From: Heterotrichella gracilis
Taxonomy: Eukaryota; Sar; Xanthophyceae; Tribonematales; Xanthonemataceae
Assembly (NCBI GenBank): GCA_032358255.1
Contig: JAULBX010028072.1
Span: forward strand, 1 to 31,869
Direction: 5' to 3'
DNA: 31,869 nucleotides
Position 1 is the first letter of the stretch, and each line of letters opens with the position of its first letter. The notes beneath the pieces are model-generated. The model made no database searches. It was not told where the DNA came from and worked only from the letters and a program-made list of their open reading frames with translations. This document shows, one piece after another, positions 18,923 through 29,398 of the stretch. The translations under genes were made by a program, and so were the position numbers.

Positions 18923-21346
18923 TCAAGGCGCGGCCACCTTTTGCCATTCCCCAGATCCCCCCTTGCTGCACGCTAGGGACCCACCACTACTGCCACCCAT
19001 CCGCAGCCTCGCCACCCCCCCCTCCACGCCCGCCGCTTGTTGGGGTGGGGTGCATGTGGGTCCTGCATCCATGGCTGGGGTGGTGTCTGGTGGTGGGGTG
19101 GGACCGGAGTCAGGAGGAAGTCGGGGCTGGAAGGGAGGTGGGAGTGGGAAGGCGGGGGGCTGCTCCTCTGCCTGGTGGGCAGGAGGTGGCTGTGTGGAAG
19201 CACTTAATTTACCACCCTCCTGTATTTTACCGCATTTAACGTCACTGCTGTCCGTGCCACTCTTGTCACTGTCACCACCACAAGCACCATTGCCGCCGCC
19301 ACAAGCACCACTATCACCACCACCGCCCTCCCCAGGCGCCGCCATGCTGCGCACCACCCACCGCTCCACCCCCCCCGCAGCCACCCCCAGCCACCCGCAC
19401 ATCACCTGGCGGTTGTCCACCAACATTAGGTCCCCAGGGCGCAATGTCACCCCCCGCGCACATAGCCAGGACCCCCGGATCCCCTCGCATTTGAGCTCCA
19501 GGTCAATAGACCCCCTTTTGACGTTGCGGTATTTGTGGAAATCTATGGGGGGCTTTGGGAGGGGGAAGAAATACAGCGGGTCAGCGGTGGGGTCGAGGGG
19601 ATCTGGGATGAATCCTGGGGGAGGGAAGGGAAGAGGGAGGTTGTGTGTGTATGAAGCAAATGTGGACAATGGGAACCACAATGCGCGTGGCACCATCATA
19701 TGGTTGTCTCAAACATGAAGAACCCTACAGTTGGGTTGCCACCCCTGTTATAAATGTTCATATGCACACCACCCCCCTACCGGGTGGCATGTCACCTTCA
19801 TATCATCCCAAATCAAGTGCTCTGAAAACCTTAAACCCTCAACCCCACCTGGAAACTCAGTGGTCAGCCTCAGCGCACATCCACATTCTTCCAAACTCTA
19901 AACTCCAAACCCTAGACAAGTGCACTGTAAACCCTAAACCCTAAACCCCACCTGGAAACTCTGTGGTCAGCCGCAGCGCACCCGCAATGTCCCATTCCAG
20001 GTGCCCCGTATACCCTAGCTTGTCCCGGATAAACCCTTCAGCCTCCTGCTTGTCATGGGTGCCGGTGCAGGTCTGCCAGCTCAGCGGCCTGTACTGCCTG
20101 CATTTAGATGGAACCCTAGCTTAGGGTTTTAGGGTTTAGGGTGCCGGGTACAGGGCTGCCAGGTCAGCGGACGGTACTGCCTGCACACACATGGAACCCT
20201 AGCTCAGGATTTTAGGGTTTAGGGTGCCAGGTACAGGGCTGCCAGGTCAGCGGACGGTACTGCCTGCACACACATGGAACCCTAGCTCAGGATTTTAGGG
20301 TTTAGGNNNNNNNNNNNNNNNNNNNNNNNNNNNNNNNNNNNNNNNNNNNNNNNNNNNNNNNNNNNNNNNNNNNNNNNNNNNNNNNNNNNNNNNNNNNNNN
20401 NNNNNNGTGCCGGGTACAGGTCTGCCAGGTCAGCGGGCGGTACTGCCTGCACACACATGGAACCCTAGCTCAGGATTTTAGGGTTTAGAGTGCCGGGTAC
20501 AGGTCTGCCAGGTCAGCGGGCGGTACTGCCTGCACACACATGGAACCCTAGCTCAGGATTTTAGGGTTTTGGGTGCTGGGTACAGGTCTGCTAGGTCAGC
20601 GGACGGTACTGCCTGCACACACATGGAACCCTAGCTCAGGATTTTAGGGTTTAGAGTGCCGGTGCAGGTCTGCCGGCTCAGCGGACGGTATTGCCTGCAT
20701 GTATATATTAGGTTTTTTTGTGCGTGCATGTAATTTGACATCATTTCCACCATCCATGCTTGTGTGTGCATCTGTATGTGTGTGCGTGCCTGCAAATGCT
20801 TGCGTACCCTTGCACGCATATATATACAAGTATGCATGCACGTGCATGTAAATTGACATCATCCCCACCAGCATTGCCATGCCTGCATTTGCATATGCAG
20901 CGCATTATTGCATGCTATCACGTGCCCTAAACCCTAAGCCTAAACCCTAAACATATATGCATACTCTTGCACATGTACATGATGCTATCAAATGCGGCAC
21001 ATGCGAACACATATATGCCCTAAACCCTAAGCCTAAACCACAACACGTATGCATACTCTCACATGCAGCACAGCATGAACACATGTGCGCATGCGGGTGG
21101 CATCACTGGTTCCACTTGAGGTAGGTGTGGGTGCAGGGGGGGTGCAATACTAAAGCCACAGTGCTTTATCAAATTTTTGTTATTTGAAAAAGTCTGGCAT
21201 GCACAGCTTTGTCATGTGTGCATGCGCTAAGCCTCACGGGTTCCACTTGAGGTAGGGGTGGGTGCAGGGGGGGGACCAGTACTCCAGCCAAAGAGTCCCA
21301 TCCTCCCGGCATCTCTGCTGCATGTGGTAGAACTGCGGGAAAAGGG

Positions 21347-21396
<50 letters not shown>

Positions 21397-22803
21397 ATAT
21401 ATCCATTTAGGCTTGCGCATAAACATGTGCGCATGTATATATATGTGTACATATGCGCACGTACATTGTGTGCAAATATTTGCGCACGCATATGAACGTC
21501 ACATCATGAAGTCTATGTGTGTATATGTGCACTGTGCGGCATGTATATGCACCTGAAGGCCCAAGGGCACAAGGTGGTATCCAAAATACAGTGCACAGCT
21601 GACTCCCATCCCCGCCCCCTACACACAGCCACCCGCAACCCCCACCCCCCTCCCGCACACCCACCAGTCCTTCAATCATCGTGGTGATCTCCCTGTTCTT
21701 CGTCAACATGATTTCACCCCCTGCCTGGGGGGCCGCATTGCAGTACATTGCCAGGGTGGCGGGGTAGCTGGCATTGGAGTAGATCTCGTTGGTGGGCTCC
21801 TGGTGGGTGGTGGCGGTGTGGATGGTGGTGGTGGGGCCGGGGGGGTGCAGGGGGAAGAGGGGCCCAGGGGCGCAGCAACTGTGGGTGTGGGAGGGTGGAG
21901 GGGGGGATCAGATGGGGAGGAAATGGGCCCCAGTTTCAAGCAGCGGCCATGCGCATGCCATGAGGCTGCATGTGTCCAAAATTAGCCTTGTCAATTGCCT
22001 GGCTCACCAGTGTCGGAGCAAGCTGACATGGCGCTGTGAAAGCAGCGCGACACAGCGCGCCTTATCACAAGGACAGCACACAAGCACCTCCAATACGTCA
22101 CGTTGTGGATTTAGTAAATCCACAACAACCCTAATACCCCAGGAACTTCAGAAACCTACAAACAACCCTAGTACCCCAGGAACCCACAAACAGGACCTGA
22201 CGCCCCAATACTGGAACCCAAGAAACCCTAAAATCCCAGAATTTCAGGAGAACGCTAACATCTCGGCAACCTATAAGAAACCTTACAAACAAACAAACCC
22301 ACAAAAGTAACCTGGCCCCCAACCCCCACCAGCACCCACCTCACCCCCGCCGCCTCCATCACCCCCTCTAGCTCGCCCCCCCCCCCCAGCCCTACCCCCC
22401 GCACCACCACCGCCCCACTCCTCAGCAGCGCACCCCCCTCGTGCAGCCACCGGATGGTGCTGGCCACCCTCTCTAGGTGGTGGGGACTGGATGGGGTTGG
22501 CGGGAGGGGTGGGGTGGTGGCGGCTGCGGGTACGGCGGCGGCGTTGACTGTGGGTGTGGGTGTGGTGGTGGTGGTGGTGGCTTCGGATGGCGGGGGAGGT
22601 GTAGTGTTGGGTGGGGTGGTGGCGTCTAGTGTGGGTGTTGCGTCATCAGGGGGAGGTGAGAGTGAAAACACCAAGGGGAAGTCTGGTGTGGGGGGTTGGA
22701 GTTGGGGGGGCACAAAGGGTGCTTCGGTGGTGTTGAGTTTGGGAGGCACTGACACAGTGGGCCACTGTGGTTGAATGGGTGTGAGGAAAGGTGGGGGGTC
22801 CAT
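18923..22803 (-). CDS. TauD/TfdA-like Fe(II)/2OG dioxygenase homologue with altered metal site
   Basis: Five exons in consistent phase: 22803-22340, 21878-21665, 21332-21238, 20097-19952 and 19614-18923 (TGA), 536 aa. Family landmarks in order: an N-terminal FPLV; RWLHEGGALLRSGAVVVRG (the usual 'hGavllRG'); a block ending LAMYCNAAPQAGGEIML (usual C-P-GGE); SWQTCTGTHDK with LEWDIAGALRLTTEF; and PGDLMLVDNRQVM. These resemble plant clavaminate-synthase-like proteins. The expected HxE reads TNE (184-186) and the distal His of DNxxxxH is Cys379. H180-Q-E182 nearby could conceivably substitute for the first. The enzyme may therefore be inactive, altered in mechanism, or a decaying gene. The N-terminus carries a long Pro/Thr-rich insert and the last ~140 residues are a low-complexity Gly/Ser/Pro tail. 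The start at 22803 and the exon 1/2 junction are the weakest parts. One intron contains the assembly gap. Confidence 0.7.
19843..19890 (-). repeat. Echo of the 3' end of exon 19952-20097
   Basis: The stretch ccccacctggaaactcagtg (19853 onward), with the following gtcagc...cagcgcac, copies 19946-19983 with few changes. It carries the donor boundary and lies after the intact exon, next to CCCTAGAC and CCCTAAA sequence. Confidence 0.85.
20141..20708 (-). repeat. 83-bp tandem array of exon-start echoes
   Basis: Units begin at 20141, 20224, 20407, 20490, 20573 and 20656: exactly 83 bp apart on each side of the gap. Read on the minus strand, each unit contains CCCTAAA units, an acceptor ending in CAG, and the first codons of exon 19952-20097 (QYRPLTWQTC in most; QYRPLSRQTC in the last). 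All lie before the intact exon in transcript order. Confidence 0.95.
20307..20406. other. Assembly gap (100 N)
   Basis: Exactly 100 N, the usual placeholder for an unknown length. It starts and ends precisely on 83-bp unit boundaries, so the true array probably has more copies than shown. Confidence 0.97.
21096..21142 (-). repeat. Echo of the 3' end of exon 21238-21332
   Basis: The stretch ggttccacttgaggtaggtg, with the following ggtgcagggggg, copies 21239-21280 of the exon. It lies in the following intron; the donor region differs (CAGTGATG in place of GTGAGG). Confidence 0.8.
21349..21395. repeat. (GT)23 microsatellite beside an acceptor site
   Basis: A 47-base uninterrupted GT run ends 16 bases from the start of exon 21332-21238. 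On the coding strand it is (CA)n followed by CTCCCCTTTTCCCGCAG. Confidence 0.95.
22102..22126. repeat. Perfect 12-bp inverted repeat
   Basis: The arms gttgtggattta and taaatccacaac flank one base. It lies in the first intron of the dioxygenase-like gene. No associated gene or terminator is evident. Confidence 0.8.
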
Positions 22804-25118
22804 TGGGGGTGTTTGGAGGAAGTGGTGGGGGGCGTGGTGGGGGGAAGAGGAGGGGGCCTAGGGTTCCAAGGCTGGAAGTTTGGTGGTGGCTGTGGCTGTG
22901 GCTGTGGCTGTGGCTGTGGCTGTGGCTGCGGCTGTGGTGGTAGTGGTGGTGGTGGTGGTAGCTGGGTTGTTGGGCTGTTGGTGGGTGCGATGGGGGATGT
23001 GAGCGTGGGTTGTGGTGGGTGGAGGGGGTGGGGAGGAGGGGAGGGGTGGGCACCAGGGGAGTATATATCCACCAGATGGCTGCAAAGCAGGGGGTGAGGA
23101 GTGGGTATTGCAGTTCGTTCACGTGGCAGTGGTGATGGTTGCACTTGCGAGCAGTGTTTGGAAGCGAGAGCCGGGATGATGCACGTAAGGCTTGCAGAGG
23201 TAGTACTACGCAGTGCGTACCTGACAAACAGATACAGCCAGGCTGTTAGTGGATCTGACTGGCGATGCTTTCCAGGGTGGCTGCTCGATTGAGTCCAGCG
23301 ACGACCTGGGGCTGATCTCTGAGACGGAGTGGCGGTGCGTCTGGCCTCGAAGGGCTGTGAAGAGCCTTAATAACCATGCTCGAGGAAGGTCATAAGTTCC
23401 ACTGCTAGTTATACGGCTCTAAGCGCACACACCGGTGTGCGACGCTTGGGTCTCGGAGTAAGGGCAGAACGGTGGTCGCCTATGCATGCCGCTCCGCATG
23501 CCGACCGCTGGGGATGGACACCCTGCAAGGCCAATAGGCAACGCCGCGTCCTTTATAGGTATGCTATCTATATGCACATGAATGTATGTGTCTATGCGTA
23601 TGTGTGTGCGTACCAGAGGGTCGCGTCGTGTGACCCGCCAACAGGCGCAGCACGTGGCATGGGGTCACTGGCCGGAGCTCTATACGCAAGCTTGCAATCT
23701 AGCACGTTTGTGTGCCTACTGTGATACTACTGCGAGCGCCATGGAGGTATAATTTTGCTGTGTGTGTGAAGGGGTCGTTAGTGCGTACAAACGCATGCGT
23801 GTAGACCTAACCCACTGCATATGCATGCATGCACCAGCACCAGCACCAGCCAACGGCATTCCCTCATGTTCCAGCAACAACCACACGATCGCTCGGTGGC
23901 CGCACCTCTTGTGGGGAATGTCACAGTCTGTTGATCAACACTGCGTGCTCAGTTTCTCCAAAGTATCGGCACTGCGCCCAACGTCTTGAGGTTTAGGGTT
24001 TGGCACACTAGTGATAAGGCTGAGGTAGTCAACTTGAAGTTGCAACTCATGAGTTGATCAAGTTGTGGTCATTGTCAGCTGATATATAGCCTAGTGGAGC
24101 GACTATCACTGATTGTTGAATATTGAGTGTTATTGTGTGGGTTACAAATAGAATGTTTTATTCAAGGCCACTGTTTGGTGCCTTGCCTCCCTGATCAGCG
24201 CAACAGGGGCTCTACTCACAACTAACCCTTAACCCTAAACTGGTCTGCTTTAGGGGCTATGCAAACAATGGTAAAGGTTGGGCAGTTGGTTCCGGAAGGA
24301 AAACGAGTGTGCGGCAGATGGCATCTCTGTGTGAGCACAAAAAAGGCAAAGCAAAATCATGTACTGCATGAAACTGTGTCGGGAAAAGGTAGTATCTATC
24401 CAGTACCCTAGCTAATTCTGCAGCATACAATCGTAACAGCATTTTGCTCCGTTGGCAGTGGGGCAGTTAAAAACAAGTTATTGGGCGGTCACTTTGGGGA
24501 AATCAGTGCTCTCGGAGACAAGTAACGAGAAGGAAAACTGAAGGAAAAAAAAGCTCACTACACTCTAGCAGCAGTTGCTCACAGACCCTTAAACCCCGAA
24601 CCCTGAACTCCTGGGGGCTTTTCCGCAAAACACTGGCACTATCCTCTCCAGTCCTGGTAGCAAACGGCAAAGCATTTTTTCTTCAGCACCCGCGAATCAG
24701 CAACCAGGATCCCTGGGGACCCAAAGCTACCTATCCGCGGCAGCATGTGCTAAAAGGTGGTGTGCACATGGAGCATGCATCACAGAATACCCTAACAAGG
24801 GTTGCAAGGTGGTGGGCGTGATATATAAACCCGACGGTAGGGTCTTGTCCACGTACCGTACTGCCAAACCCTTACCAAAATCATAATGCCCAGTCAGTGC
24901 ACGGAAACAGTTGGTTGGGCAAACTGCATTAATTCACTAAGCTACCTCCCTCACTAACCCAAACGAAATTCTAAATCCCTCTCAAAACCCTTTAGAAGAC
25001 ATTTTGCAAAGCGGTGCAGCATAACCCCTGGGGGCAAATCACCAACCACAGCAGTCTCTCACAGCATCCCCGGTGCTTTGCTGGGGATTAGCCGTTGATC
25101 AAATGCCTGTGTAGGTTC
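22804..25118. other. Region upstream of the dioxygenase-like gene, no gene assigned
   Basis: The near part (22804-23100) is Pro/His/Ser-coding low complexity on the minus strand and may be 5' UTR or an N-terminal extension. Bases 23240-23740 have a different look (more CG dinucleotides) and may be a mobile-element remnant, but I found no coding or terminal-repeat proof. A perfect palindrome caactcatgagttg sits at 24043-24056. The rest shows nothing I can name; the 3' UTR of the protease gene should lie at the right end. Confidence 0.4.
22888..22937. repeat. (GGCTGT)n hexanucleotide repeat
   Basis: About eight GGCTGT units, the last interrupted, run into GGTGGT repeats. They lie just upstream of the proposed start of the dioxygenase-like gene. 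Confidence 0.9.
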
Positions 25119-28100
25119 CTACTTCTTCCCCTTGGGGCTGTTGCCTGCACAGGGGAGGAAAATGGTGTCAATCAAGGGGGTGCGTAGGTTTATGGTTCGT
25201 GAGGGAGGAATGCAAGTACTCAGGCACATGTCCCAATGCATGTTTAGGGTTTAGGGTTCCAAGTCTAGGCACACCACGCACAGAAGTGGGGTAGCTGGGC
25301 AAAACAGGTGGGGATGCAGAATAAGCGGGGATGCAACAAGAGGGTTTAGGGTTTAGGGTACAGCACAGCGGTTGTAGCTAATTAGCTAAGAGAGGTTGGT
25401 TGGGCGATGTGGACCAGTTAAGTGAGGACTGGGTAGATGCACAAAATGGACATGGGGGCATAGGGGGCGGAGTGGAGGGCACGACAAGTGGGGATGCAGA
25501 ATAAGCGGGGATGCCACAACATTAGGGTTCAGACACAGCAAAGAGGTTGTAGCTTACTAAGTGACAGAGGTTGGCTGGGCAAAGTGCAGCAGCAAAGTGG
25601 ACCGGGCAGATGCACAAAATGGACATGGGGGCAGATGGTGGGTGGCGGGTGGGCTTACCCTTTGCCACCACTGGTGGTGGTGGTGAGAGGACCTTGACTG
25701 GGGGAGGGGGTGACAGTGCTGGCGATGGCGGCTTTGGCGATGGTGGTGGTGGTGGCGAGCGGGGTGGGGGGGATGGTGGGGTTGGTGGGGAGGGGGGGGA
25801 GGGCATGGGTGGTGGTGGCGCAAAGTAGGGCTTGAGGATGAACGACCCGATCATGCACATGCCCTGGTTCTTGGCAACCCTAATGTACCCTAGCTCGCCC
25901 CACGCGCTCCCCCAGCTGTTCTTGGCGGTCCAGAAATCCCCAGAAGTCGCGTCCGATCCCCAGCCAATCACGGTCAGCACATGCCCAGCACCCCCGGCGC
26001 AGATGGCGCTGGAGTAAACGCCCCCGCCATAGGTATAGAAGTCATCCCCGATCTGCCAGTAGCTGATGGTGGGGGTGGCATAGGTGGCGACAGCCAGGTT
26101 TGCCTCCCCTTGGATGATGTCATAGGAGGAAATCCAGGTCTTGCTGGTCCCGGGGGTGGTGGCCAGCAGCGCGGTGTTGCAGTCGTTGTCGGTGGCGGTG
26201 TAGGGGTAGGCGGCCTCAGTGGTCACGCCGTGCGCCTGTGAGAAGAAAGACACCGAGCTTAGGTTGGTTTGTGGGATTCCGTGTCCAAGGGTCATGGTAG
26301 AAAGCTTGGCGAGTAGAGGTAAGGTATACGTGTACATGGACAGCAGGGCACCACATCTAGGGCTCAGAATCAGGGGATTAGTGCCCCCAATATGCCACAA
26401 ATCCAACGTCTACATGTTGCAAAACCCTTTCTTAGCCAGCGTTCATGGTTGCGCCCAAAGGCCTGAAACCCTGAATAAAACCCTACAAACCCTGAACAAA
26501 ACCCTAGGGTACTCCCCCGTACCTGGATGTACTGCAGCCCTGCGTCCATGGTGGCGCCCCCGCAGCCGCTGGCCACGGCGCATGACGTCATCTCTTGCTC
26601 AGACAGGTTGATGATGGTGGCTGAGTTGATGGCAACCAGCGCCTCGGTGACTGCTGCAGCACCATGTGCCCAGCAGGAGGAGCAGTTGGCCTGGTCTTTC
26701 ACGGGGGTGATGACTCCCGATGTGCGCCAGTCGAAGGAGGCGGGGGGCGCCTGGGTGAGGCGGCGGCCTGGGGGAGGAGGGGAGGGGGTGGGTAAGAGGG
26801 TCGGTATGTGGGGAGGGGGAAGCGGGGGAAGGGGCGGTTGGGTTGGGGGGATACAAGGGCAGGGTGGCTGGAGTCTGTGCAAGTTCAGTGCAAGTTCAGA
26901 GCGGCTATAAGACCTGGATCCAGCCCCCCACGCCCTGACAGCAAATGTCGTGAGAGCAGCGGCGCAACAACACACCAATAGGCACAAACCCTAAATGCTG
27001 GGCTGTGTTTCGGGGTTGCAAAGCTGTCTTCATGCAATGGCCTGTTTATGGTTTTAAGGGTTAAAATTTAGGGTCTAGGGACGCCCACCTGCAAAGTTGG
27101 CCTCGTTAAGCAGCCTGCGCTGCCTGCGCCTGCTTGCGGGGGGGGAGGCTCCACCAAGGGTTTGGCGCTCCTCTGGTGTCCAGTCAGCGTACTTGTTGAC
27201 CACGGCCTGCAAGGGAGGAGGAAAGTTGTGAGTGGCGGGGAGTGAGCGCGAGAACGAGAGAGGGGAAAGGGGGCGGGGGCAGGTGGGGATGGGTGTGAGG
27301 GCGGGGGGAGATAGATGGTGTATACAGCATGGCAGGTGGTTGCGTGGGTTCGAGAGGGGGGCAGGTTGCAGGAGGAACACTTGTGGTGGTGCACTGTGGG
27401 TGTGCCGGGTGGGGATGCGCGCCTAGTATGGCATGTGCACTGCATTCCAAGGTATTGTCGTGTGGCAAAGGTGGCTACACGGGTTACCAGCAATAGGAAT
27501 AGTGCATTCACTAAGTGCAACTCAAGAAAACCCTCTTCAAACATAATCCAGCGCCCGCTGGAACTTCGTCGCAAGCACCAGCTTGTGTGCAGGGGTCTGT
27601 CATGCACAGTGACCAAGGTCAGGCATGTAAAGGCAGGGTTCAGGTACGTACAAACCAGCCAAGGTCTTGGTTGTTGACGTTGTCTACAAGGTCGAGGGTG
27701 GCTTGGAAGTGCGTGAAGCGGGTCTCAGCCTCCTGCGGGAGTGGCACAAGGGGGGTGAGCGGTGCGGCGGCGGCGGTTGGGGAGGAAAGGAGGTGATGGC
27801 GGTCAGCGGTCAGCATTCAGACCGCGGCACTCGAGCACGTGTGTGTTTTGCGCAGTTTTTTCGGCTTGCATGCGTCGATGGGCACCAGGTTGAGGGCATG
27901 GCTCGACACAGTGCTCGCCAGGTGGATGGGTAACATGATGAGAAGGCGAGGGTGCAGGGGATGTACTTTGAGGTAGCTACGGTGGTGGCATTCCCGCGTT
28001 TTGAGTCGCACCCCACATGCGGCCAAACCACACGCACCCGGTCGTCAGCAAACTCCCTTCCCTTTCCCTTGGCCCACTCCTTGTAGCCGTCTTTCCCCTC

Positions 28101-28566
28101 GGCCTGCAAGCGTGTGGGGTGGGGAGGTGAGAGCGCGATTTGGGGTGATTATGGCTTACGGCATGTGTTCTCGAGTGCACAGTCTGGCACACATGGCAGC
28201 CGTGCCATAGCACGCGTGGAGAAAGCAGTAATTGGGGTGGTTGCAAGACAGGAGGAGTGCAGATATGAGACTGGGTGCAAGGGTCTTCGCCTCAGAAGGG
28301 TGATTGGCAAGGAACAAGAGGGGAATGGGGGAGGACAAGGTGGTAGGATGGGTGGGATGGCACAGTAGTATGGCAAAAAGCCCGCGGGACTGAAACTAGT
28401 CCAGTTGAAGAGACATGGGTAGCTGCCCACCACACCGTACCTTCAGTAGCTTGACGGCCTCTTTTTGTTGCCTCTTGCTTTCTCTCATGTCCTTTCCGGC
28501 GAGCGATTGCGAGACCAGGAGGCAAAACACCGCTGCAAGCGGCAACAGCCTCATTGTGTGTGCCAT
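25119..28566 (-). CDS. Secreted papain-family (C1A) cysteine protease with Pro-rich tail
   Basis: Seven phase-consistent exons: 28566-28441, 28103-28038, 27732-27652, 27206-27089, 26767-26523, 26235-25659 and 25144-25119 (TAG), 412 aa. The start MAHTMRLLPLAAVFCLLVSQ gives a signal peptide ending near residue 24. Exons 2-4 encode an I29-type inhibitory propeptide (RFTHFQATLDLVDNVNN, NKYADWTPEE), with an Arg-rich stretch (RRRQRR) before the mature domain. The mature enzyme begins near PPASFDWR (139). The oxyanion Gln156, catalytic Cys162 (QANCSSCWAHG), His297 (GGAGHVLTVIGWG) and Asn318 (KNSWGSAWGELGY) are all present, so it should be active. After about residue 352 comes a ~60-residue SPPSPP/SPPPP tail ending GNSPKGKK, instead of the granulin domain of plant RD21-type enzymes. 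Likely destination is the vacuole, periplasm or wall. It is divergent from the SPPP-rich protein gene at 29399. Confidence 0.93.
25309..25640. repeat. About 180-bp imperfect tandem duplication in the last protease intron
   Basis: The phrases tggggatgcagaataagcgg, ggttgtagct and gatgcacaaaatggacatgg occur in the same order in both halves (first copy from 25309, second from 25489). The copies differ by substitutions and small indels. Unlike the echoes elsewhere, no exon sequence is included. Confidence 0.85.
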
Positions 28567-29074
28567 TGGGATGGTATGCGTCCCAAATACCCTCAAATAG
28601 AAGGTACAGCCAGGTGTGCGGGTGAAGTACCGAAGTTGGGTTCACAGCCTAACACTGGTGAAAGTGATCGTGAAGACAAGGTAGCAGACGGTATCGAAAG
28701 ACGAGCGACGTGACCCCAGACTGCGCTAGACGGCACTTTGATCCAGTGGTGACGATGGGTAGGAGAAAAAGCGGGTGGAGTGACGCTGAACTGGAGAATT
28801 TATGACATGACAACAACGCCATAGCGAGCTTTATGGAGGTCTCTGTGCGGGAGCAAACACCGAAAACGAGCTGTTGCGCGCTACTGCTTTTGACTTTCGC
28901 TGCGGCAGGGCATTTTTCGTGTTCGTCATACCTGGGTACTTGTTGCATTTTCAGAGCTCGAGATCCGACGTCAGCAATGTGTGTCGCCAAAAATACGACA
29001 AGTGCTATTCTGACAAGTCAACAGCTTTACAAGGGGGTTTACAACACATGAAACTCTTGGGAGTTATTAACTAA

Positions 29075-29105
29075 GGGGGTGGTACATGATGATAAGACCA
29101 CCCCC
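29075..29105. repeat. Inverted repeat, 9-bp arms and 13-base spacer
   Basis: The arms gggggtggt and accaccccc are exact reverse complements. It could be an operator-like site or a chance GC-rich stem; nothing in sequence decides which. Confidence 0.6.
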
Positions 29106-29296
29106 GGGGACTGAAATGTGAACCGACTTTTGAGGTGCGCGCGACGCAAAGCTGCAACCAAGCCCTGCTCTCAGCTGCGAACAAATATACAGCCACGGGG
29201 CTTTGCGACACCTCAAGTCGTAACCTTAACACTTGCACTGGGTGCTGAAGTTGTCGCTGCAACGCAGTTCGCACTCCAAAGTTCCATCACGACTCA

Positions 29297-29304
29297 GTTA
29301 TAAC
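29297..29304 (+). promoter_or_regulatory. Possible TATA box for the SPPP-rich protein gene
   Basis: The motif gttataac lies about 95 bases before the ATG at 29399, a plausible spacing for a short 5' UTR. Confidence 0.3.
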
Positions 29305-29398
29305 CAAACCAGTACCACCCAACTAGTACCATCCAACAAACTGAGTAAACTGACCTGAAAGCGCACCGGCTGCATCCACCGGGGTGTTTCACTTCACG

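Larger units (their letters stand above)
28567..29398. promoter_or_regulatory. Divergent promoter region between protease and SPPP-rich protein genes
   Basis: About 0.83 kb separates the two ATGs (minus 28566, plus 29399). It contains a perfect 9-bp inverted repeat at 29075-29105 and a TATA-like gttataac at 29297-29304. The near-duplicate phrases ccagtaccacccaac and ctagtaccatccaac lie at about 29308-29337. Confidence 0.45.

Noticed and set aside
20141..20708. CRISPR-like array
   Set aside because: Units are directly tandem with no unique spacers, include exon sequence and a splice acceptor, and lie in a eukaryotic gene.
22646..23227. 193-residue minus-strand His/Ser/Pro-rich frame
   Set aside because: It depends on translating the GGCTGT repeat in one arbitrary frame and overlaps the dioxygenase-like exon in another frame that has family motifs.
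24087..24130. Possible tRNA-like gene
   Set aside because: There is no acceptor-stem pairing or T-loop consensus; the resemblance was limited to a few bases. No tRNA could be supported anywhere in the window.
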